Positions 1 through 7,301 of a DNA stretch of 11,170 nucleotides are shown one piece after another. The DNA comes from JAJZQH01 sp041658465. Lineage in GTDB: Bacteria; UBA10199; 2-02-FULL-44-16; JAAZCA01. Position 1 is the stretch's first letter; every line of letters starts with the position of its first letter. The notes below the pieces were generated by a model. The model searched no databases. It had not been told where the DNA came from and saw only the letters and a program-made list of their open reading frames with translations. Location of the stretch: assembly GCA_041658465.1 (NCBI GenBank), contig JBBAAC010000069.1, forward strand, positions 1 through 11,170, read 5' to 3'. The translations under genes and the position numbers were made by a program.

Positions 1-2
1 GC

Positions 3-1754
3 TATAAGATATCCAACCCCGCTATTCTCGCGCGTTTAAGCCATGAGGAGCTCGAGAGCCTCTTCGTGGGTTACGGTTACAAGCCGTATTTCGTGGAGGG
101 ATCGGAGCCTCTGGAGATGCACGAACTCATGGCCGCAACGATCGACGAGGTGATCGCAGAGATCAGGTCGATTCAGTCGAACGCGCGCTCGAGCGGAAAG
201 GCCTTCCGCCCGAGATGGCCGCTGATCATAATGCGCACGCCAAAGGGCTGGACAGGACCCAAAGTCGTGGACGGCCTGAAGACCGAGGGATTCTGGCGCT
301 CGCATCAAGTGCCGTTCGCTGAGATGCGCGAGAAGCCGGAGCACGTGAGGCTCCTGGAGGAGTGGATGCGAAGCTATCGCCCCGAGGAGCTGTTCGACGA
401 GGATGGGAGGCTCCGGCAAGAGTTGGCGCAGCTGGCGCCCGTGGGAGAGCGCCGCATGGGCGCAAATCCGCACGCAAACGGCGGCATCCTCCTGCGCGAC
501 CTCAGGATGCCGGATTTCCGCGAATACGCGGTCGACGTCCCGAAGCCGGGCGCCGTTACGGCGGAGGCGACCCGCGTAATGGGAAAATTCCTGCGCGACG
601 TAATGAGGGACAACCTTGCCAGCCGCAATTTCCGGGTCGTTGGGCCGGACGAGACCGCATCAAACCGGCTCGGCGACCTCTTCGATGTGACCGACCGCGC
701 GTGGATGGAGCCCACTATCCCGGAGGACGACCATCTCTCTCCAGACGGCCGCGTCATGGAAATCCTCTCCGAACATACATGTCAGGGATGGCTGGAAGGA
801 TATCTGCTCACCGGACGTCACGGCCTCTTCTCATGCTACGAGGCATTCATACATATCGTGGACTCGATGTTCAACCAGCACGCCAAATGGCTCAAGATCA
901 CCGGAAAGGGCATACCGTGGCGAAGGCCGATCGCATCGCTCAACTATCTTCTGACCTCGCATGTATGGCGACAGGATCATAACGGCTTCAGCCACCAGGA
1001 TCCGGGCTTCATCGATCATGTGGTGAACAAGAAGGCGGACGTGGTGCGCGTATATTTCCCGCCCGACGCGAACTGCCTCCTCTCCGTCACGGACCACTGT
1101 TTGCGATCCAGAAATTACGTGAACGTCATCATCGCGGGCAAGCAGCCGCAGCAGCAGTGGCTTAACATGGACGCGGCGATCAAGCATTGCACCTCGGGCA
1201 TCGGGATCTGGGAGTGGGCAAGCAACGACATGGGTTCGGAGCCGGACGTCGTGATGGCATGCTGCGGCGACGTGCCGGCCCTTGAGACCCTTGCAGCAGT
1301 GGAACTCCTGCGGCAGCATGTGCCGGACCTGAAGATACGCGTGATCAACGTCGTGGACCTCATGACCCTGCAGCCGCATGAGGAACATCCGCACGGACTG
1401 TCTGACAAGGAGTTCGACGCGCTGTTCACTACCGACAAGCCGATAATCTTCGCGTATCACGGCTACCCGTGGCTCATACACCGGCTCACCTATCGCCGGA
1501 CAAACCACGACCACATGCACGTGCGCGGGTACAAAGAGGAAGGAACAACTACGACTCCTTTCGACATATGCGTGCTAAACGACATGGACCGGTTCCACCT
1601 GGTCGCAGATGTTGCAGATCGCGTGCCAAAGCTCGCGTCGTCGACCGCGTATATCAAGCAGTTCGTCCGGGACAAGCTCATCGACCACAAGCAGTACATC
1701 GATCGGTACGGAGAGGACATGCCGGAGATCCGCAATTGGAAGTGGAGCGGATAA
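3..1754 (+). CDS. xfp: phosphoketolase, C-terminal part (5' end outside the window)
   Basis: Thiamine-diphosphate enzyme that cleaves xylulose 5-phosphate (and often fructose 6-phosphate) with phosphate to acetyl phosphate plus glyceraldehyde 3-phosphate (or erythrose 4-phosphate); cytoplasmic. The frame is open from the left edge, and codons before the first possible GTG (position 66) already read as family sequence (YKISNPAILARLSHEELESL, then GYGYKPYFVEG). About 583 residues are present. The family is usually near 800, so roughly 200-240 N-terminal residues, including the first cofactor-binding part, lie outside. Recognisable family stretches are MGANPHANGG (nt 456-485), GWLEGYLLTGRHG (786-824, with the glutamate I take to be the cofactor-activating one), NQHAKWLK, and NGFSHQDPGF (984-1013). 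The C-terminus ends RNWKWSG, with stop TAA at 1752-1754. ackA starts 1 nt later, which is a classic pairing. Whether it prefers C5, C6 or both substrates cannot be read from these residues. Confidence 0.96.
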   Translation, partial: YKISNPAILARLSHEELESLFVGYGYKPYFVEGSEPLEMHELMAATIDEVIAEIRSIQSNARSSGKAFRPRWPLIIMRTPKGWTGPKVVDGLKTEGFWRSHQVPFAEMREKPEHVRLLEEWMRSYRPEELFDEDGRLRQELAQLAPVGERRMGANPHANGGILLRDLRMPDFREYAVDVPKPGAVTAEATRVMGKFLRDVMRDNLASRNFRVVGPDETASNRLGDLFDVTDRAWMEPTIPEDDHLSPDGRVMEILSEHTCQGWLEGYLLTGRHGLFSCYEAFIHIVDSMFNQHAKWLKITGKGIPWRRPIASLNYLLTSHVWRQDHNGFSHQDPGFIDHVVNKKADVVRVYFPPDANCLLSVTDHCLRSRNYVNVIIAGKQPQQQWLNMDAAIKHCTSGIGIWEWASNDMGSEPDVVMACCGDVPALETLAAVELLRQHVPDLKIRVINVVDLMTLQPHEEHPHGLSDKEFDALFTTDKPIIFAYHGYPWLIHRLTYRRTNHDHMHVRGYKEEGTTTTPFDICVLNDMDRFHLVADVADRVPKLASSTAYIKQFVRDKLIDHKQYIDRYGEDMPEIRNWKWSG

Positions 1755-1755
1755 G

Positions 1756-2925
1756 ATGCGACACATCCGCCACATCCTCTGCCTCAACAGCGGGTCATCC
1801 TCGCTCAAGTTCGCGCTTTACCGCGTGGCCAGGGAAGATGACTTCCTGCTCGCAAAGGGCGCTGTGGAACGCATAGGTCTTGCGGACGGACGACTCTGGT
1901 TCCAACTCGCTCATCGCAGCGCGCAGAGCGAGGAGACTTGGGATTTTCCGGATCATGCCCGGGCCGTGGAGGCGATCTTCGCGAGGCTCGCGGGCCTGCA
2001 CCTCCCGGTTCCCGATGCGGTGGGTCATCGAGTCGTGCACGGCGGGCCAGATTATTCTTCTCCTGCAGAGGTCGACGAGCGGCTCATGCAGACGCTCAGA
2101 AATCTTGTCTCGTTCGCGCCGTTACACCTTCCAAGCGAGATAATCTGCATCGATGAAGTCTCCGCCCGTTTCCCCGCGCTCCCCCAGGTCGCGTGCTTTG
2201 ACACTGCATTTCATCGGCGGATGCCTGAGCTCGCGCAGCGTTTCCCCATGCCACGCTCCCTCTGGGGCGAGGGCATCAGGCGCTACGGATTTCACGGCCT
2301 GTCCTACGAATACATAATGGATGCGCTGGGCGCGCGGCCGCCCGCACGCCTTTTGATCGCGCACCTTGGAAACGGCTCGAGCATGGCGGCTGTGCGAGAC
2401 GGGATACCGCTCGATACCAGCATGGGGTTCACGCCATCGGGCGGCTTCATGATGGGGACGAGGACCGGGGATCTCGATCCCGGGATAGTGCTGCACCTCA
2501 TGCGCGAAAAAAGAATGAATGCCGACCAGCTCGAGGCGCTCATCAACAACGAATCCGGGCTGCTCGGCGTTTCATGCATAAGCCCCGACATGAAGACGCT
2601 CCTCGAAGAGCGAGAGAAAAATCCCGAAGCCGCGCAGGCAATCGAGATGTTCTGCTATCACGCGCGCAAGACGATCGGGGCAATGACAGCGGCACTCGGC
2701 GGGCTCGACGCGCTCGTATTCACGGGCGGCATAGGAGAGCGCGCGGCTCCCGTGCGCTCGCTCATCTGCCGGGGGCTCGGCCATCTGGGTATCGCGCTGG
2801 ATGAGGGCAGGAATCAGGGTCACGCGGACACGATCAGCGAGTCGGACAGCCCCTGCATCGTGCGTGTGATCCCCACGAACGAGGACCTGGTAATAGCCCG
2901 CCACACGCATCGCCTGATATTCTGA
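1756..2925 (+). CDS. ackA: acetate kinase
   Basis: Transfers phosphate between acetyl phosphate and ADP, giving acetate and ATP. Here it most likely collects the acetyl phosphate made by the upstream phosphoketolase. At 389 residues it is near full length (E. coli about 400). ASKHA-fold motifs appear in order: N11-SGSSSLKF, H91-RVVHGG, PLH124, F148-DTAFH, R176-YGFHG, A202-HLGNGSSMA, the MGTRTGDLDPG loop (233-243), FTGGIGE (322-328) and PTNEDLVIAR (373-382). Expected active-site residues N11, R92, H124, D149, H180, R236 and E376 are all present, so it should be active. The frame is open further upstream, but the ATG at 1756 is chosen because it begins just before the conserved N-terminal strand. 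It also has GGAG at 1744-1747, 8 nt away, inside the end of xfp. The 1-nt gap to xfp implies co-transcription and probably coupled translation. Confidence 0.97.
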   Translation: MRHIRHILCLNSGSSSLKFALYRVAREDDFLLAKGAVERIGLADGRLWFQLAHRSAQSEETWDFPDHARAVEAIFARLAGLHLPVPDAVGHRVVHGGPDYSSPAEVDERLMQTLRNLVSFAPLHLPSEIICIDEVSARFPALPQVACFDTAFHRRMPELAQRFPMPRSLWGEGIRRYGFHGLSYEYIMDALGARPPARLLIAHLGNGSSMAAVRDGIPLDTSMGFTPSGGFMMGTRTGDLDPGIVLHLMREKRMNADQLEALINNESGLLGVSCISPDMKTLLEEREKNPEAAQAIEMFCYHARKTIGAMTAALGGLDALVFTGGIGERAAPVRSLICRGLGHLGIALDEGRNQGHADTISESDSPCIVRVIPTNEDLVIARHTHRLIF

Positions 2926-2937
2926 ATTTCTGAACCC

Positions 2938-4629
2938 TCAGCGCGAGACAAACCCGCCGAATGCAAACGGGAACAGCGAGATGTCCGGCACCATGGAATC
3001 GACGCACCCCACGCTCTCATCCTGCTGTGCATCCGGCGGAGGTGGATCGGAAGCAGGCTCTCGCGAATCGTTCCCCGCGCTCTCCCATCCCGATGTCGGC
3101 AGCCTGAGCTCGGCGCGCGTCCATTTTCCTTCGCGCGAAAAGATATTTAAAGTGCCGCCCATCTTTATTGCCAGCGCCGCCGCACTCTGAAGCCCCCTGC
3201 CGCTGCCCGGGGCCATGTCAGGATGTTCGCGCCAGCCGCCGGCAAGCGCCTTTTCTATCCTGCGTATGCCAAGGCCGTTGTCGATGACCCGAATCAAGAG
3301 CTGAGAGGGCTCCATCCTGGCCTCGAGCCAGATCTTCGATTGGGGCTTGTTGCTGTCGTGATATTTCACCGCGTTCCGCGCGATCTCTTCCACCGCCTTG
3401 AATACATCAAGCCTCAAGGACTCAGGTATCTCTATCGACGGAATATTGCCCACCTGGAAATCGATCCGATTCTCCTCCGTCCTGTCTTTGAAGAGCCTGC
3501 GGACGAGGAGAATGACGGAGTCGAACCGCGATATGCGGATCGAAGGGAGTTCGTCGAAGTATTCGAGAGCCCTCTTGCTGTCGGTCCCGTCGACCTTGAG
3601 CCTCTGCCCGATCAGCGCAAGCTCCGCGATGATGTTTCTATAGGCGTGACAGAAGCCGACCAGCTGCGCGTTCAACGCATCCCACACTTCGCTCGACGAG
3701 AGCCTGGCGTTGCCCTGTTTGCACGAGTCGAGCAGCGCCTCCAGGTGCAGCGTGGACCGCCTCAGCTGATCGAGCACCAGCACGCCGGCGTCAAGCTTCC
3801 CAAGGAGCACTGCTGCCATCTCCTCGATCACCTGCGGCTCCCTTCTGAACGCCGCCTCGCGGCTGCGCGCGACCACATGCTCGATCTGCCCCGCGAGGTC
3901 GATGAGGAACCATCTCTCGAAGTTCGCCATCATCGATTGATACGCTGCGAGGGTCCTGCCGTTCAGATAACTGCCAAGCATTATCGAGTCGGCCACGGTG
4001 CTGCGCTGCGAATGCTCGAGGAACAGCTCCTCCGTCCGCCGCGCGTGTTCGCGAACATCCTCGCCGTGCAGCGGCACCGAGGCCGCGCCGCGGAAAGATT
4101 CGATCGCTGCGCTGATGTCCAGCAGAAGCCCGTTCGTCGGCTGTGAACGCACCTCCTGTCCCCAGTCCTCAGGAGGCAGAGACGGCTCTCGCGGCTGTTT
4201 CGATTGCTCTAGATTCCGCTGCGCAAGCAGCCTTATGAAGCTCTGCACGCGCGGTCCGCCGGAGGTCTGCCCTCCATCAAAGAACGACTCGCCGCTCACG
4301 CAGAACCCGTCGTAGGCCCGCACGACCACCTGCCTCGAGGGCACGAAGCGAAGGAAGAAACCCCTGTGCATCGCTTGCGTCGCAAATGCCTCGAGAGATC
4401 TTGCAAATGCCGGCGCGTTCTGTGAGGGCTCATGGGGGAGGCCGCTCTCGGAGCACCTCGTGGAGTAAATCGCAAAGAGGTCGGGGAGAAAACTCGCGAC
4501 ATTGAAGTCAACACCCAGCATTCGGCAGCCGGGGATCTTCATCGCCTTTACCAGACAGTCTGCTGATTCGGAGATCTGCTCCTGGATCTGCTTGGGCAGG
4601 GAGTCGAACGAAGACGATCTGGTGGCCAC
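2938..4629 (-). CDS. orphan soluble histidine-kinase-like ATPase protein
   Basis: 563-residue protein whose C-terminal third is a histidine-kinase-type ATPase domain (about 400-510). The N box is E414-E415-IARNAVKYHD, the G1 box I449-DNGLGI, and the G2 box G475-SGRGLQSA. I see no membrane segment or signal peptide, so it should be cytoplasmic. The N-terminal 300 residues match no domain I recognise. At 322-345 a helical stretch with FCHAYRN (H328) is the best candidate for a phospho-acceptor helix, but it is not a canonical H box. After the ATPase domain comes a 50-residue tail, proline/acidic first, then aromatic (SLFPFAFGGF). The start is GTG at 4629-4627, 4 nt after a GGAGG (4638-4634). 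An ATG touching the GGAGG is out of frame. It converges on ackA with a 12-nt gap. No receiver-domain gene is in the window, so partner and output are unknown. A non-phosphorylating GHKL protein is the alternative. Confidence 0.85.
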   Translation of the reverse strand: MATRSSSFDSLPKQIQEQISESADCLVKAMKIPGCRMLGVDFNVASFLPDLFAIYSTRCSESGLPHEPSQNAPAFARSLEAFATQAMHRGFFLRFVPSRQVVVRAYDGFCVSGESFFDGGQTSGGPRVQSFIRLLAQRNLEQSKQPREPSLPPEDWGQEVRSQPTNGLLLDISAAIESFRGAASVPLHGEDVREHARRTEELFLEHSQRSTVADSIMLGSYLNGRTLAAYQSMMANFERWFLIDLAGQIEHVVARSREAAFRREPQVIEEMAAVLLGKLDAGVLVLDQLRRSTLHLEALLDSCKQGNARLSSSEVWDALNAQLVGFCHAYRNIIAELALIGQRLKVDGTDSKRALEYFDELPSIRISRFDSVILLVRRLFKDRTEENRIDFQVGNIPSIEIPESLRLDVFKAVEEIARNAVKYHDSNKPQSKIWLEARMEPSQLLIRVIDNGLGIRRIEKALAGGWREHPDMAPGSGRGLQSAAALAIKMGGTLNIFSREGKWTRAELRLPTSGWESAGNDSREPASDPPPPDAQQDESVGCVDSMVPDISLFPFAFGGFVSR

Positions 4630-4633
4630 TCAT

Positions 4634-4638
4634 CCTCC
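4634..4638 (-). promoter_or_regulatory. ribosome binding site deciding the GTG start of the kinase gene
   Basis: Reading the minus strand, GGAGG is followed directly by ATG, A, then GTG GCC ACC. Only the GTG is in the kinase frame, at a 4-nt spacing. The next in-frame ATG is codon 30, with no comparable site inspected. The GTG start is therefore preferred, although the spacing is short. Confidence 0.55.
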
Positions 4639-4682
4639 GCTATACTATCCAACGCCAGACGCCCCTTTCGTTTGATTTTGTT

Positions 4683-4710
4683 TTTATAGCAAATTATTCA
4701 ACGATTTCAA
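4683..4710 (-). promoter_or_regulatory. candidate sigma-70-type promoter of the kinase gene
   Basis: On the minus strand TTGAAA (4710-4705, 5/6 to consensus) is followed by a 16-bp spacer and TATAAA (4688-4683, 5/6). A start near 4676 would leave a leader of about 45 nt before the GTG. It lies in a distinctly AT-rich patch in otherwise GC-rich DNA, which supports a real promoter. Confidence 0.5.
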
Positions 4711-4724
4711 AGCATATAGATAAG

Positions 4725-4754
4725 TTGGACTTTTTATATCTCTGCCGTTATTAT
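4725..4754 (+). promoter_or_regulatory. candidate promoter of the exported Cache-domain gene
   Basis: TTGGAC (4725-4730, only the TTG matching well) lies 18 bp ahead of TATTAT (4749-4754, 5/6). Transcription would start near 4761, giving a leader of about 30 nt. The -10 is convincing and the -35 weak, so the promoter may need an activator or use another -35. Confidence 0.35.
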
Positions 4755-4766
4755 GCGCGCCGTAAT
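4744..4766 (+). repeat. short direct repeat at the Cache gene start-of-transcription region
   Basis: GCCGTTAT (4744-4751) and GCCGTAAT (4759-4766) are 7/8 identical and 15 bp apart start to start. They overlap the proposed -10 and start site, where a repressor could bind. Two such short words can easily occur by chance. Confidence 0.25.
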
Positions 4767-4776
4767 CAGGCAAAAA

Positions 4777-4783
4777 AAGGAGG
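4777..4783 (+). promoter_or_regulatory. strong ribosome binding site of the Cache-domain gene
   Basis: AAGGAGG is a near-perfect Shine-Dalgarno site, 7 nt before the ATG at 4791. It fixes that ATG as the start over an in-frame TTG further upstream (4725), which would place extra residues ahead of the signal peptide. Confidence 0.8.
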
Positions 4784-4790
4784 GCCCTTC

Positions 4791-5627
4791 ATGTCGAAGT
4801 CGATTCGCAGATTCATGTGGTGCGCGGTGCTGCTCGTAGCCTCGATTTCCCTCGCAGGCATCGCATCCGCAAGCACGCCGGACGACCAGTCCGCCACTAA
4901 GGATAAGCTCGACGGCATCGCACAAGCGATACAGGACAAACTGAGTTCCATGGGCGCTGACCTCTCGATCGCCGCAGCCTCGCTCTCGGATACGCCGCTC
5001 GACGGCGCGAAGGCCCGCCAGATATTGGCGGACCTGTGCAAAAAGCACCGGTCCGCAATCGATTGTTCCACCATCGACGCAAAGGGCACCATGGTGGCTG
5101 TTGAACCGGCACCGTTCCGCAAGTTCGAGGGCTCGGACATCAGCAACCAGGAACAGATCAAAAAACTCCACAGCACGAAGAAGCCTGTCCTGAGCGAACC
5201 GTTCAGGGCTGTCGAGGGTTTCTACTCTTTGGATTTCGAATGGCCGATCCTCGCCAAGGACGGCGCGCTGCGGGGTTCCGTGAGCATGATCGTGAAGCCG
5301 CTTTCTTTTATCGACGGGATCGTAAAGCCGGAGCTAAGCGGCAATGTCTCGGACGTGTGGGTCATGCAGACGGATGGACGAATCCTCTACAGCCGCTTTC
5401 ATGAGGACATCGGCGACAACCCCTACGTCACCCCTACATATGGAAACGACACAACTTACAATTCGCTCGTCGTGCAGATAGTCGGGCAGCCATCGGGCGC
5501 CGGCCACTACGACAGCCGGCCGGTCGGCAACTTCAATCCAATGATGCGGCGCTGCGTATGGAAGACGATCAGCTTCCAGGATACACAGTGGCGCGTGGTG
5601 ATGTTCGGTAGGCTGCGGGAAGACTAA
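4791..5627 (+). CDS. exported free-standing Cache-type sensor-domain protein
   Basis: 278 residues. It starts with a Sec signal peptide: basic SKSIRR, a hydrophobic core at about 9-23, and a probable cut after A25-S-A27. There is no lipobox cysteine. Two PAS-like sensor modules follow, as in double-Cache ligand domains of chemoreceptors and kinases. The first (about 35-180) contains C92-STIDAKGTMVAVEP, GSDIS (114-118), KPVLSEPF (131-138), W151-PILAKDG and GSVSMIV. The second (about 185-272) contains VWVMQTDGRILYS and DIGDNP, ending W267-RVVMFG. Known Cache domains bind small molecules such as organic acids or amino acids outside the membrane. Here nothing follows the sensor: no membrane helix, HAMP, kinase or methyl-accepting part, and the frame stops six residues after the last strand. 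It is therefore probably a soluble periplasmic binding or accessory protein. It is divergent from the orphan kinase gene. The family call rests on pattern, not on a search. Confidence 0.75.
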   Translation: MSKSIRRFMWCAVLLVASISLAGIASASTPDDQSATKDKLDGIAQAIQDKLSSMGADLSIAAASLSDTPLDGAKARQILADLCKKHRSAIDCSTIDAKGTMVAVEPAPFRKFEGSDISNQEQIKKLHSTKKPVLSEPFRAVEGFYSLDFEWPILAKDGALRGSVSMIVKPLSFIDGIVKPELSGNVSDVWVMQTDGRILYSRFHEDIGDNPYVTPTYGNDTTYNSLVVQIVGQPSGAGHYDSRPVGNFNPMMRRCVWKTISFQDTQWRVVMFGRLRED

Positions 5628-6058
5628 AAGTTCGCGGCCAGGGCGAGGCCGTAGGTCTCGTGTTTCGGATCTATTACCGGGCCCAGGGCATAGCCGCTGC
5701 TCCCTCCAAAAACGACCATCAAAGTACCGGCGAGGGAGACTGCCGCGCCGCTGCCGCCGACGATTGCGCCGAGCGTCCGATGGTTGTCGCTTGCCGCGGC
5801 GATCGTGCTGCCTGCAATCGCCGCCATGCCGCCCGCGACAAGTAAGACGTAGCCCGCGATCACAAGCCCCCTGCCCTTGCCGCTCTCATATCCGTAGTCA
5901 TCGCCCGACGCCTGGCTCTGCTGCGCGGGCGCCTGCTGCGTAGACCCCTCCTGCTGCCCTCCCTGCGGCTCCGGCCCTGTATCCCGCTTGTAGGCGAAAG
6001 CAGGCGAAGCGAGGAAGATCATTGAGATACAGATAAGCGAGATCAGTTTTTTGTGCAT
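5624..6058 (-). CDS. small exported glycine-rich membrane protein, function unknown
   Basis: 144 residues, no family recognised. A Sec signal peptide (MHKKLISLICISMIFLASP, probable cut after A20-F-A22) is followed by a Gln/Gly/Ser-rich linker (about 30-53). Two hydrophobic, Gly/Ala-rich segments come next, at about 64-88 (GLVIAGYVLLVAGG) and 96-118 (LGAIVGGSGAAVSLAG), joined by a short polar loop. The C-terminus ends YGLALAANF. A final Phe after alternating residues recalls the sorting signal of outer-membrane proteins, but the helical segments argue for the inner membrane. The frame is open to 6109, but the ATG at 6058 is preferred: it opens the signal peptide directly and has GGGGAG (6069-6064) 5 nt ahead. 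Its TAG stop overlaps the TAA stop of the convergent Cache gene by 4 bp. Confidence 0.7.
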   Translation of the reverse strand: MHKKLISLICISMIFLASPAFAYKRDTGPEPQGGQQEGSTQQAPAQQSQASGDDYGYESGKGRGLVIAGYVLLVAGGMAAIAGSTIAAASDNHRTLGAIVGGSGAAVSLAGTLMVVFGGSSGYALGPVIDPKHETYGLALAANF

Positions 6059-6272
6059 CGTCGCTCCCCCCCTGTAGGAGAACTCAATTTGCCCGGACAG
6101 GGTCAACAAATCAATGAAAAATCTTCGCGCAACCTTTTCCTTTCCGAAAACAAAGGCGCCTTGTCCACCCCCTGAAATGTGCCGCGATGTGCAAGTGACG
6201 CATCAGGACTTTGTGCGAAGTTCTTCGATCGACCCTTCCAGACATTTGTGTCGGCGGGGGTATTGTTTGTTC
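6059..6272. other. 214-bp intergenic spacer
   Basis: This lies between two minus-strand genes, the CDF gene end and the small exported protein start. It holds the ribosome site of the latter and a weak hairpin at 6150-6164. I see no convincing promoter and no conserved RNA. Short frames crossing it run on antisense through the CDF gene and are not credible. Confidence 0.5.
6147..6164 (-). terminator. weak candidate terminator after the CDF gene
   Basis: On the minus strand ACAAGG-CGC-CUUUGU (one G-U pair, 3-nt loop) runs into four U residues, about 110 nt after the CDF stop. The stem is short, so this is a suggestion only. Confidence 0.25.
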
Positions 6273-7211
6273 TTAGGGACGACGAGGGCTCTGATTGTCG
6301 GCCTGATCCGCATCCGGCTCCGGATGAACAGTAATGTCGCTCTCCGGCAGCATCGCCTGGATCGTCTTCTCCACCTTCTCCGTCAGATCGTGCGCCTCTG
6401 TAAGCGACTGCCCGCCATCCACTGTGATGTGGATGTCGATAAAAAGCTGCGGACCCGCGCGCCTGATCCTCACATGGTGGCAGTCGTGCACTTGCGGAAG
6501 CGACTCGACCATACCCGTGATCTTCTCAACAAGCCCGGGCGGAGCGGCGTCTATGAGCGCCTCGATGGTGCGTATGCCGAGCCTGATTGCGACGTAAACG
6601 ACTATGGCCGCGACCAATAGCGCCGCGACCGCATCCGCCTCCCTGAGCCATGAGTATTTCGGAAACCACGAGCCGGCCTTTACGCAGACAAGGCCCAGGA
6701 TCACGACCGACGAGCTCCATACATCGGTGCTGAAGTGCAGCGCATCCGCCTCCAGCGCCTGGCTATGGTATTTCTTTGCAGTGCGGGAGAGCATGCGCGA
6801 ACGGGAGATATCGACTACTATCGATATGCCCATCACGATGAAGGCCCAGCTCGTGGCCTGCACTTCGATGGAATGATATAGCAGGCGATGGATCGCCTCG
6901 TAGATGATCCAGCCGCAGGTGAGAAGGAGCAGCAGGGTCTCGAAGAGGGCCGAGAGGTTCTCCACCTTTCCATGACCGTAGGGATGATGCTGGTCTGCCG
7001 GCTTGTCCGAGATCTTCACCGCGAAGAGCGTCATTGCCGCGGCGACGAGATCGAGCGCCGAATGCGCCGCCTCGGCAAGGATTCCGAGGCTCCCGGTGAG
7101 GAGGCCGGCCACGAGTTTGATCGCGGTGAGACCCACCGCCGCGATGACCGAGCTTAAGGCGGCGCGTCTCTTCTCGTGCTCGCCGCTTCGAATTGCAGGT
7201 GTGGATGACAT
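6273..7211 (-). CDS. cation diffusion facilitator (CDF) family divalent-metal efflux transporter
   Basis: 312-residue inner-membrane antiporter that should export Zn2+ or a similar divalent metal (Fe2+, Cd2+, Mn2+, Co2+) in exchange for protons. Six helices are visible (about 20-42, 44-66, 90-111, 119-137, 164-182, 192-215). They are followed by a cytoplasmic dimerisation domain with His-rich strands (VHDCHHVRIR, LFIDIHITVD, ITVHPEP). The transport-site pairs are H50-xxx-D54 in helix 2 (AEAAHSALD) and H159-xxx-D163 at helix 5 (HFSTD). This His-Asp/His-Asp set is often linked with zinc in the family. The cytoplasmic KPADQHHPYGHGKVE stretch (70-84) is also typical. Length is normal. The ATG at 7211 has a modest GGGG 7 nt upstream. 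A second, truncated copy of this gene type sits at the right edge. The metal cannot be fixed from sequence alone. Confidence 0.93.
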   Translation of the reverse strand: MSSTPAIRSGEHEKRRAALSSVIAAVGLTAIKLVAGLLTGSLGILAEAAHSALDLVAAAMTLFAVKISDKPADQHHPYGHGKVENLSALFETLLLLLTCGWIIYEAIHRLLYHSIEVQATSWAFIVMGISIVVDISRSRMLSRTAKKYHSQALEADALHFSTDVWSSSVVILGLVCVKAGSWFPKYSWLREADAVAALLVAAIVVYVAIRLGIRTIEALIDAAPPGLVEKITGMVESLPQVHDCHHVRIRRAGPQLFIDIHITVDGGQSLTEAHDLTEKVEKTIQAMLPESDITVHPEPDADQADNQSPRRP

Positions 7212-7301
7212 GAACGATCCCCGGCAAAAAAATGAACTGAACCGCTATCTATTGCAACTACAATTCGCCCGCCCTTGCGACGGTATCAACCCGTTTAATG
7301 G

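Noticed and set aside
362..982. Plus-strand frame of about 206 codons inside xfp
   Set aside because: It is a shifted frame within continuous phosphoketolase sequence, very Arg-rich, with no own ribosome site considered convincing.
3223..4146. Plus-strand reading frame of about 307 codons antisense to the kinase gene
   Set aside because: It mirrors the kinase codons in GC-rich DNA, shows no domain, and the opposite strand has clear ATPase motifs.
6114..6620. Plus-strand frame of 168 codons from the spacer into the CDF gene
   Set aside because: Most of it is antisense to the CDF C-terminal domain; no ribosome site or protein family seen.
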